64,000 nt of DNA from M3007 sp033764075 (GTDB lineage Bacteria > Bacteroidota > Bacteroidia > Chitinophagales > Saprospiraceae), in the NCBI GenBank assembly GCA_033764075.1, contig JANRJH010000051.1:15946-79945 (forward strand), read 5' to 3'. Every line of letters starts with the position of its first letter. Position 1 is the stretch's first letter. Of the stretch, positions 31,669 to 38,530 are shown piece after piece. The position numbers and the translations under genes were made by a program. The notes below the pieces were generated by a model, which was not told where the DNA came from, searched no databases, and saw nothing but the letters and a program-made list of their open reading frames with translations.

Positions 31669-33330
31669 CTACCGGGCAATAACCACATTTTTCACCCCAT
31701 ATCCATCGGCCGTTTGCAATTGCAGCCGGTACAGTCCGGGCGCCCACTGGGCGGTTTGCACATCAAACTGACCGGCCGGCAGGTCGGCGTTGAAGTACAC
31801 GAGCCGGCCGAGCGGATCCCAAACCCGAACGGAGACGGGTATCGTTTCGTTGTGCCGCACAGTAAATACATTGTTGGCAGGGTTGGGAAAGACGTCGAAA
31901 TGGGCGGGCGCGGCAATGTCTTTTGTGCCGACAACCAACGGCGCGCACGCATTTGTAAAACCATTGTTGTAGGCGGCGATCACGGCGTCGATCTCACTGA
32001 TCATGGAGCCCAGGTTGCAGGGCAGGTTGGTTTGCGTGTGGTAGGTCCAGGCGGCGGTGGTCTCCACGATTTGGCCTGGCGCCAGGCTGCCGAGCGCCCG
32101 AATACCCAACCCGCGGATATCCCCCCCGGCAATACTGGCCGAGCACATGGTCCAGGCTGCCGGGTTGTTGGGGTCTCCCGGAAAGGCGAATGCGGTGGGC
32201 GCCCCAGGATTACCCGGGTTGTACCCGGCGCCGCCGACGGTCAACGGTGTGCCGTCGCGCCAGCGTCCGTTGATAACGTTGTAAAATTCCACTGGCGAGA
32301 TGGGGTCACCCATGGCCGGCGGATAAAAAGCGGAGTTATTGATGGCATAACCCATATGGTCCATCTTGCTACCCAGAAAGGTTGTGCTTTGCGCCGGCAC
32401 CGGCACGGAGTCCGGAAAAGTAGACAAAACGTTGCAACCGGAACCCGGCCCGTCGACCGGATCCTGGTTATAGGCAAAAAAGCTGTTCCGCTCAGGCAGG
32501 GAGCCGATAAAGTCGTCGGCATAGCACCCGATGTCAAAATCGGTCCAAAGGGCCGTAAAGACGCTGTCCAGCCGCTCCACATTTTTGTAATAAACTTTGT
32601 GGCTGGTGAAAATGGTCCGGTTCAGGGGGGACACGTTCGGGCACTTAAACGCCCACGTGGTGAGTTGGTATTCGGCGCGAACGCCCAGAAGGACATCAAC
32701 ATCGTTATAAACCATCCAGTGGATCTCTTCCGGTACGAACAGTGGTTTGTTTTTCAACCTGACTACCGGATAATCACCCTGCATCGGATCGTATAGGCCG
32801 TCGCTGTCGGCGTCATAAAAAGGCGCCAGCGCACTGGCGGTAGCGGGTAACGGGTACCCGTAAACGGACTCGTAATAAGGGTTGCCCACTGCCGGCCATC
32901 CGGCGATGGATGGGAACCTGTCGATCAGCAATTGCGGGGTCAGGTTGGGCAGCGTATCCAAAAACCGGATTACGTCGGGGCCTTTCACGGCGAAAACCCG
33001 GTTCCAGCGCAAGCAGTCATCGGCCTGGGCCCCCGTCAGCGTCAGCGGCCCGGAGTGGAGTCCTATGTTGCTATAAGTCGGCGTCGTCAGCTTAAGATTC
33101 CCCCCCGGATCTATACCGGCAAGCCACAGGCGAGCACCGTACTGGGTGTTTGGGTCGATAGACTTCAGGCCCAACCCGTCCAGAAAGCGGCCGTTGGAGT
33201 AGAGGGAAGCCGATAGATCATTGGCATTAACGACGCCCAACCCGCCTTGCGTCGTGCAGGGCGGCGGGTTTTGGGCGAAAAGCGCGGGCGCCACGGCGCA
33301 GGCGACGAGCAGGCTGAGCAGTCTTTTCAT
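31669..33330 (-). CDS. T9SS cargo protein, large secreted protein of unknown function
   Basis: 553 residues from the ATG at 33330 with signal peptide MKRLLSLLVACAVAPALFAQ. The long middle region has stretches that recur in Saprospiria-type secreted proteins (YGARLWLAGIDPGGNLKL, FYDADSDGLYDPMQGDYP, GSKMDHMGYAINNSAF) but no named domain is recognised. The C-terminal ~75 residues form a type A T9SS sorting domain: FDVFPNPANNVFTVRH to GYGVKNVVIAR. Its last codons sit 6 bases from a long inverted repeat that may end the transcript. Confidence 0.88.
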   Translation of the reverse strand: MKRLLSLLVACAVAPALFAQNPPPCTTQGGLGVVNANDLSASLYSNGRFLDGLGLKSIDPNTQYGARLWLAGIDPGGNLKLTTPTYSNIGLHSGPLTLTGAQADDCLRWNRVFAVKGPDVIRFLDTLPNLTPQLLIDRFPSIAGWPAVGNPYYESVYGYPLPATASALAPFYDADSDGLYDPMQGDYPVVRLKNKPLFVPEEIHWMVYNDVDVLLGVRAEYQLTTWAFKCPNVSPLNRTIFTSHKVYYKNVERLDSVFTALWTDFDIGCYADDFIGSLPERNSFFAYNQDPVDGPGSGCNVLSTFPDSVPVPAQSTTFLGSKMDHMGYAINNSAFYPPAMGDPISPVEFYNVINGRWRDGTPLTVGGAGYNPGNPGAPTAFAFPGDPNNPAAWTMCSASIAGGDIRGLGIRALGSLAPGQIVETTAAWTYHTQTNLPCNLGSMISEIDAVIAAYNNGFTNACAPLVVGTKDIAAPAHFDVFPNPANNVFTVRHNETIPVSVRVWDPLGRLVYFNADLPAGQFDVQTAQWAPGLYRLQLQTADGYGVKNVVIAR

Positions 33331-33360
33331 AACGAAAGGGGTGATTTGGTTAAACACGGT

Positions 33361-33368
33361 CAAATATA
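33361..33368 (-). promoter_or_regulatory. -7 element TATATTTG of the T9SS cargo gene
   Basis: Exact TAnnTTTG match on the minus strand, 30 bases before the ATG at 33330. Confidence 0.6.
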
Positions 33369-33451
33369 GCCTTAATAGGCACATAAAGTCGGGAAAACGC
33401 CTGAATCAGGCGCCCGGGCGTTTCAGTGATCCCCTTCGGTGAGCGGCCGGC

Positions 33452-33769
33452 TCAGTCCGCCGACGCTTCGGGTATCCACAGGTGTTGCTTCAAATCCTGC
33501 ACCCGGTTGTTTTCAACGGCCACCCCTTCGTTTTCCAGCAACTCCTGCATGAGGGTGGGTGTGGCAAAATGGCGGCGGCCGCTGAGTTCGCCCACGCGGT
33601 TCACCACCCGGTGCGCAGGCACGTCGCCCAGATGGAAACTGTTGTTCAAAGCCCAGCCCACCATGCGGGCCGAGCCCAGGGCCAGCGCATCGGCGATGTG
33701 GCCGTAGGTGGTGACCCGGCCCCGGGGAATGCGACGTACAACCGCGTAAACGCGCTCGTGGTATGCCAT
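33452..33769 (-). CDS. Alkyltransferase-like protein (ATL, MGMT family without catalytic Cys)
   Basis: 105 residues with the DNA-binding domain of O6-alkylguanine-DNA alkyltransferase: VYAVVRRIPRGRVTTYGHIADALALGSARMVGWALNN, with the Arg finger in SARMVG. The active-site PCHR motif is replaced by VPAHRVVNRVG, so Ala stands where the alkyl-accepting Cys should be. ATL proteins bind O6-alkylguanine without repairing it and hand the lesion to nucleotide excision repair; uvrB is encoded elsewhere in the window. The length is that of stand-alone ATLs. Confidence 0.92.
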   Translation of the reverse strand: MAYHERVYAVVRRIPRGRVTTYGHIADALALGSARMVGWALNNSFHLGDVPAHRVVNRVGELSGRRHFATPTLMQELLENEGVAVENNRVQDLKQHLWIPEASAD

Positions 33770-33788
33770 GGCCTCAAATGTTGTGGCG

Positions 33789-36614
33789 TCAGCGCCGCAC
33801 CACTTTCCGCACCATCGATTGCCCGTCGGCCGTCAGGCGCAGCAGGTAAAGCCCCGCCGGCAAGCCGGCCAGGTCGAAAGTGGCGTTCACCTCCCGGCCG
33901 AACGTATGGGTCTCGGCTACCGGCCGCCCGAGCAGGTCCAGCAACGCGGCCTGCAACTGATGGGGCGCGTCAAATTCGGCCACCACATTCAATATGCCGT
34001 CGGTGGGGTTCGGGCTCACCGACAACGCCGACAGGCCGGGCAACTCCCCCGTGCCCACGGTCTGGATGGACACCGTAAGCACATCCGGGCAGCCAAAATC
34101 GTCGGTCACGGTCACCGTGTACATGCCTTCGGCCAGGCCGGTGGCGGTGGCGGTGGTCTGTCCGTTGCTCCACAGGTAGGTGTAGGGCGCCAGCCCGGCG
34201 CCCACGCGCACGGTGGCCGTGCCGGCGGAATCACCGGGGGCGGTGGGGGTCACGTCGGCGCTCAGTTGCAGGTTGGCGGGACAATTGCGGATGTTGATGT
34301 TGTCGAGGTCGAACCAGTAGCTGCCCGGGCCGCCGTACAGCCCCCGGAAGCGGATGAGGATGAGGTCGCCGGCGAAGTCGTTCAGGTCGACAGTGACAGA
34401 TTGCAGGTCGACGGACGGGGTGTGGTTGGTTTCGTCGATGGTGTAGGCCGTGGCGTAGCTTTGGCCGCAATCGCCCGAAATTTGAAGGAAAAACACGTCG
34501 CCGGGCTGAAGCTTGGTGGCGGTCGTGCCGTCGCTGTTGAAATCGGTGATGCGGTAGTCGAAACGAAGCCTGGTCCCGGCGGGCACGGGGCCGTACACGT
34601 CGGAGGTGACCTCGAAGGTGTTCAGGAAGTCGAACAGGTTGGCGGCCAGCACAAAAGAGCTGTTGTTGTGGTCGTTCTCCACAAATGCATTGGAGGCCGC
34701 CCAGCCGTCGGGCAGTTGTCCGGACTCAAAATTTTCCAGCGCGGGTATGGGCAGCGGCCGGTGGTCGACCACATACACAAAGGTGTCGTTGTTGATCGTC
34801 TGGTCGCCGGACAGCACTGTCCAGCACCTGATCTGGAACAGTCCGCCGACGCTGTTGAAGGTAGAGTCGAAGGTAAAAACCACGACTTCGTTCGGCTCCA
34901 GGGTGTCGGTGGTGAACGTCTGAATGACCCGCGCCTGGCCGTTGATGGAATAGGCTACGGCGTAGGTGTCTTGTTCAATGGAGCCGAAATTGGCGAAGGT
35001 GAACTGCACGCGGTCCTGATCCAGGCCGCAGGTGCTGTTGTCGCCGGTGGTGGTGGCAGATATGGCGGCCAGGTCGCGCTGCTGGGGCACGCGGATGCGC
35101 ACGTCGTCGATGCCGAACCCTTCGTTTTGCACAAACGGGTCGGAGGCCACGCCCACGCGCAGGCGCACGGTGGCGCTGCCGGCGGCGCCGTCGAGCAGGT
35201 TGCGGGCCACCTGCCAGCCGCTGCTGTTGCCCGACCACACGTTGCCGGCGCCGAGCGTGGTGTTGTTTTCGGTGTACCAGTTGATGCCGCTGCCGACGTC
35301 GCCCACGCGCGTCCAGGTCTCCCCGTCGTCGGTCGACAGGTCGAGCCAGGCGCCGTCGAACTGGCTTTCCAGGTCGCGGAAAATGGACATTTCAACCACA
35401 GGGTCTTCCGACAGGGTGTCGAAGTTGAAGCAGGGCGACACGAGGAACGAATATTCATCGGCGTTGTGCGTGTCGTCGAGCCCGGTTACCCAGGCCTTTT
35501 CGCCTTTTGCGGCCCGGTCGATCACCGGCTTGGCGGGTTTGCCGTAGGCCCAGGAAGGGTTGACGGACAGGGCGTCGACGGTCCAGCCGCCGTTCCACAC
35601 CTCAAAGTTTTGCCGGTAGGGCGCGGGCAGCTGGTGGGCGAGGTAAAATTCAACAGTATCGTTGGCGAGGTTTTCATCGCCCATCATTTCCGTAAACGCG
35701 CGGATGATGTACTCACCCGGCTGGCTGAAGTTGCCCGCCGCGTCGAACAGGAAGACAGCGCTGCTGTCCTTGCCCAGCACGCCGGTGAACAGGCCGTCCT
35801 GGGGCTGCGAGACGCCGCCGGGGATGCCGTTCACGCTGAAGTTGAGGCGTACGAGCGACTGCGGCGCGGCGCCGTAGTTGCTGAGCCGCACAGACACCTG
35901 TTCGAAGCCGAGCAGGCAGCCGCCCTGGGGCGCCAGCACGGCGGAGATGCCCACGTCGTTCGTCCGGTAGGTGCGGAACGAGATGGGGCCCGCGATGCTG
36001 CTGGCCGTATCGGGTGCGCACGCGGTTTGCACGTACACGTCGTAGTCGGTGTAGGGGGTAAGCCCGGTGATCGTCGCTTTGGGGGTAGCGACGAACAGGG
36101 TGTCGCCCTCGCCCGCGGCCGGGTCGAACCCGGGCGCCCCGAAGATGACCTGCCATCCGGGCACGGCGCCGGTGCTGCCGGGCGTCCAGCGCAGGCGGGC
36201 GCGGTTATCCCAGTAGTCTTCCAGGGTAAACTGCAGGGGCTTAGCACAGGCAGGGCACGCCGCCGTGCCGGTGAACAGCAGGCCCGTGGAGAGCGCGCCG
36301 CTGCTGGTGTACACCGTGTTTTCGTCGGCGTTCAGCACCGAGAGACCCGCCTCATCGTCGATGAACGGCGTGAAAAAGCGCACGGTAAACGGCTGCCCGT
36401 CTACCACAGGGAAAACGAAGGACTGTTGCGCACCGTCGCTCAGGGTGAAGGTGAACGACTGGCTGCCGTTGTCGACCTTCACCTCGCTGCCGGTCTCCCA
36501 TCCGTCGCCGGCGGCGTCGGTCAGCAGCACCTGGTACAGGCATTGGGCGTAAGCGGGGGCGGCAGACCAGAGCAGGGCCGGCACGAGCAAAAGGCGAAGG
36601 GTAAATCGGATCAT
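33789..36614 (-). CDS. Large T9SS cargo protein with fibronectin III and SprB-type repeat
   Basis: 941 residues from the ATG at 36614 with signal peptide MIRFTLRLLLVPALLWSAAPAYAQ. Domains by eye: an N-terminal beta domain (~25-105), a fibronectin III-like domain (~115-200: YTDYDVYVQTACAPDTASSI), CARDB/MAM-like modules (repeated Asp-rich WLDLSTDDGETWTRVGD and SYWFDLDNINIRN), a SprB-type repeat (~795-860: PYTYLWSNGQTTATATGLAEGMYTVTVTDDFGC) and a T9SS sorting domain (SVSPNPTDGILNVVAEF to SMVRKVVRR). SprB repeats are found in surface adhesins of gliding Bacteroidota, so adhesion is a reasonable guess. Confidence 0.9.
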   Translation of the reverse strand: MIRFTLRLLLVPALLWSAAPAYAQCLYQVLLTDAAGDGWETGSEVKVDNGSQSFTFTLSDGAQQSFVFPVVDGQPFTVRFFTPFIDDEAGLSVLNADENTVYTSSGALSTGLLFTGTAACPACAKPLQFTLEDYWDNRARLRWTPGSTGAVPGWQVIFGAPGFDPAAGEGDTLFVATPKATITGLTPYTDYDVYVQTACAPDTASSIAGPISFRTYRTNDVGISAVLAPQGGCLLGFEQVSVRLSNYGAAPQSLVRLNFSVNGIPGGVSQPQDGLFTGVLGKDSSAVFLFDAAGNFSQPGEYIIRAFTEMMGDENLANDTVEFYLAHQLPAPYRQNFEVWNGGWTVDALSVNPSWAYGKPAKPVIDRAAKGEKAWVTGLDDTHNADEYSFLVSPCFNFDTLSEDPVVEMSIFRDLESQFDGAWLDLSTDDGETWTRVGDVGSGINWYTENNTTLGAGNVWSGNSSGWQVARNLLDGAAGSATVRLRVGVASDPFVQNEGFGIDDVRIRVPQQRDLAAISATTTGDNSTCGLDQDRVQFTFANFGSIEQDTYAVAYSINGQARVIQTFTTDTLEPNEVVVFTFDSTFNSVGGLFQIRCWTVLSGDQTINNDTFVYVVDHRPLPIPALENFESGQLPDGWAASNAFVENDHNNSSFVLAANLFDFLNTFEVTSDVYGPVPAGTRLRFDYRITDFNSDGTTATKLQPGDVFFLQISGDCGQSYATAYTIDETNHTPSVDLQSVTVDLNDFAGDLILIRFRGLYGGPGSYWFDLDNINIRNCPANLQLSADVTPTAPGDSAGTATVRVGAGLAPYTYLWSNGQTTATATGLAEGMYTVTVTDDFGCPDVLTVSIQTVGTGELPGLSALSVSPNPTDGILNVVAEFDAPHQLQAALLDLLGRPVAETHTFGREVNATFDLAGLPAGLYLLRLTADGQSMVRKVVRR

Positions 36615-36642
36615 GGTATACCTCAGGTTGATGAACGGACGC

Positions 36643-36650
36643 CAAAGGTA
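36643..36650 (-). promoter_or_regulatory. -7 element TACCTTTG of the large T9SS cargo gene
   Basis: Exact TAnnTTTG match on the minus strand, 28 bases before the ATG at 36614. Confidence 0.6.
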
Positions 36651-36709
36651 GGACGAACCGGACATTTACCCAACACGACGTGCCGAATTGACGCCCGTTG
36701 GCGAGGAAA

Positions 36710-37594
36710 CTACCAACTCCACAGGTCGTGCTCCCGGTTGAAGATGCCCTGCTGGATGCGATCGGCCTCCAGGAGGAGGTCTGCACCGGCGAGGTAGTCT
36801 TCCAGCCGGCGGCCGTGCACATTCTGTTCCTTGATGATGTGACCGGCGAAGTGGCGCATGTCGAGCCAGTCGGCCCAGCTTAGCGTGGCGGCGGTGTTGC
36901 CGCCGGGTGTGAACACCTCGTGGCGGGCGAGCAGGGCGCGCGCGGTGGGCAGGTGTACCCAAAAGAGCACCTCCTCGCCCAGGTACTCCTCGCTGTCGGT
37001 GTAGCGTTCGAGGAGCGGGGCGATGCCCAGGATGCGCACCTGGAGGCTGCTGGTGCGGCTGTCGAAGTACCAGGTTTCCTTGATGCGGAAGCGGCGCACG
37101 TCGGCCCAGTTCAGCTCATTTTCAACGACCATGACCTCCTCGGCGTCCTTGTCGATGTTGTACACGTACACGGTGTCCCGCCGGACGAGTTTGGCGTACA
37201 CGGCGGCCGGGGCGATGCGGCGCGTCAGCCGCCCCTGCTCCTCCACGTACACGGGCAGCTCGCCCGTCTTGGCGGCGTCGGCCAGGATGGTGAACAGGGG
37301 CGCGTCCGGGAATACAAACGGCAGGTTCATCTTTTCGCGGGTGTCGATCACGCGCCACACGGTTTTTTCCCACAGGATGTCGGCCTCGCGCACCCCGGCG
37401 GGCTGGAGCAGGCTGCGTTCGGCGATGATCTCCCGTTCGGTGATGTCGTCCAATGGCCATTCGTCGGTTTCGGTGGCGATGTAATCGTCCCGGAGCGCCG
37501 GGTCGGGCGTTTGCGGGATCTGGGCGGCCAGGCACAGGGCAGGCAGGCAGAAGAGCATGGCGAGGCCCTTCCGTGCAGACAGTGTTCGTGTCAT
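36710..37594 (-). CDS. gldN: GldN/PorN family protein (T9SS component paralogue)
   Basis: 294 residues with signal peptide (MTRTLSARKGLAMLFCLPALCLAAQ). The GldN pattern is clear: READILWEKTVWRVIDTREKMNLPFVFP, then VYNIDKDAEEVMVVENELNWADVRRFRIKETWYFDSRTSSLQVRILGIAPL and FWVHLPTARALLARHEVF. GldN and GldK form the periplasmic ring of the type IX secretion motor complex. Normally gldK-gldL-gldM-gldN are together; here no gldL or gldM is present, so this is either a paralogue or a split cluster. Neighbours are T9SS cargo on one side and the FGE-fold protein on the other. Confidence 0.88.
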   Translation of the reverse strand: MTRTLSARKGLAMLFCLPALCLAAQIPQTPDPALRDDYIATETDEWPLDDITEREIIAERSLLQPAGVREADILWEKTVWRVIDTREKMNLPFVFPDAPLFTILADAAKTGELPVYVEEQGRLTRRIAPAAVYAKLVRRDTVYVYNIDKDAEEVMVVENELNWADVRRFRIKETWYFDSRTSSLQVRILGIAPLLERYTDSEEYLGEEVLFWVHLPTARALLARHEVFTPGGNTAATLSWADWLDMRHFAGHIIKEQNVHGRRLEDYLAGADLLLEADRIQQGIFNREHDLWSW

Positions 37595-37742
37595 GAACAG
37601 TTTTGTTTAATGAAAAAAAAGGAGGGGAAAAAGACTAAAAAGTGCGGAACGGCCCAGCGAATGGGTATGAAACGGGCTGGGGGGGTGGGAATTTTGGGGG
37701 TGGGGGTTTTTAACGTTTGGGGTTGATGGCACGCGTTCTGAA
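37595..37742. other. Short intergenic stretch before gldN, no promoter seen
   Basis: G/A-rich sequence (GGAGGGGAAAAAG, GGGGGGGTGGG) without a recognisable -7 element for the minus-strand gldN gene; the start of a family A repeat follows. Confidence 0.4.
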
Positions 37743-37857
37743 TGGCACGCGGATTTAACGGATCGCTGCGCGAACGCGGATGGCCACGGATTTATCCCAA
37801 AAACAAAAAATCCGCAAAATCCGTGTTCGCGCAGCGATCCGTTTTATCCGTGTTCTA
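37743..37857. repeat. Family A inverted repeat, second copy
   Basis: Left arm from 37743 (TGGCACGCGGATTTAACGG, then ATCGCTGCGCGAACGCGGAT) pairs with the right arm ending 37857 (GTTCGCGCAGCGATCCGTTT and ATCCGTGTTC). The core ACGGATCGCTGCGCGAAC is perfectly inverted; flanks have a few mismatches. Same element as at 31507 and 40721. Confidence 0.9.
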
Positions 37858-37891
37858 TTTCGAGCGCTTGAAATAGAACACAGATTTTTTA

Positions 37892-38036
37892 CCGTTGTCG
37901 GCGTCCCCGCCGACAACAAACGGCGGAGTGGGGGGCCATGCCAATGCACCTGATTTTTGCCGTAACAAACGGGTTAGCGTGTTTCTCCTCGCCACTCACT
38001 CCGCCGTTTGTTGTTGGCGAGGACGCCAACAACGGC
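37892..38036. repeat. Family B compound inverted repeat, copy 1
   Basis: A ~40-base arm (CCGTTGTCGGCGTCCCCGCC then GACAACAAACGGCGGAGT) and an inverted arm at 37998-38036 flank ~65 bases of unique sequence. Each arm is itself a hairpin (GTTGTCGGCG / CGCCGACAAC). Confidence 0.88.
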
Positions 38037-38098
38037 ACAAAGGGAGTGGTAAGCGCGTGATCACTCATACGAACGCCAAGGGTACGAGTACTCTATTG

Positions 38099-38240
38099 CC
38101 GTTGTCGGCGTCCTCGCCGACAACAGACGGCGGAGTGAGGGGCCATGCAATAATGCACCACTTCCGACCGGTACAAGTTGGCGTTTTTCACCCGGCCGCT
38201 ATCTCCGCCGTTTGTTGTTGGCGAGGACGCCAACAACGGC
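38099..38240. repeat. Family B compound inverted repeat, copy 2
   Basis: A second element of the same layout in direct orientation: left arm 38099-38137, right arm 38205-38240. The arms match copy 1 almost exactly while the interiors differ except for GGGGCCATGC next to the left arm. The sides of paired stems differ by compensating changes (GTCGGCG/CGCCGAC in left arms, GTTGGCG/CGCCAAC in right arms). Confidence 0.88.
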
Positions 38241-38242
38241 AC

Positions 38243-38269
38243 AAAAAAATTTTGGGGCTGTGCCCCAAA
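38243..38269 (-). terminator. Intrinsic terminator of the EAD/FGE gene
   Basis: On the minus strand: TTTGGGGC, loop ACA, GCCCCAAA, then ATTTTTTT (hairpin 38251-38269, T-tract 38243-38250). It lies 135 bases after the stop of the FGE-fold gene; a 10-bp GC-rich inverted repeat (38302-38311 with 38340-38349) and the palindrome CCGGCCGG lie in between. Confidence 0.8.
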
Positions 38270-38403
38270 CCCCCTCGCCGCGCAACCCCGCACAGCCCCC
38301 TGCAGGCGGGGCGGTCGGTCGTCCCCTCCCTCCCTTGCCCCCCGCCTGCGGGCCTGTGCGCTCCGGCCGGCTGAAGCTCAACGGAAACGCCGGCAACCTC
38401 CAG

Positions 38404-38530
38404 CTACTGGGGAGAAGCCGCGAGGCGAAAGCCCACGCCGTTGATGCGGAACCCCGGCGAGTTGTTGCCGCGGTAGGCAGCGCGGCAGTGCCGCGGCGTG
38501 AGGCTCCAGCTGCCGCCGCGGATCACGCGG
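38404..38530 (-). other. Candidate DGR variable region at the 3' end of the FGE-fold gene
   Basis: The last ~40 codons read RVIRGGSWSLTPRHCRAAYR GNN-SPGFRINGVGFRLAASPQ (written in two parts), the layout of C-type-lectin/FGE variable regions targeted by diversity-generating retroelements. Codons at the expected exposed positions are almost all NNC (AGC, CTC, CAC, TAC, GGC, AAC, AAC, TTC, ATC, AAC, GGC), as expected if they derive from AAC by adenine mutagenesis. No reverse transcriptase or template repeat is in the window, and high GC also favours NNC. Confidence 0.4.

Noticed and set aside
31364..32796. Plus-strand open frames running through the family A hairpin and over the T9SS cargo gene
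   Set aside because: They translate repeat DNA and the antisense of a well-supported gene; no promoter and no protein-like composition.
38099..38240. Insertion sequence ends in the family B repeats
   Set aside because: No transposase frame lies between the arms (65 bases) and no target-site duplication could be recognised.
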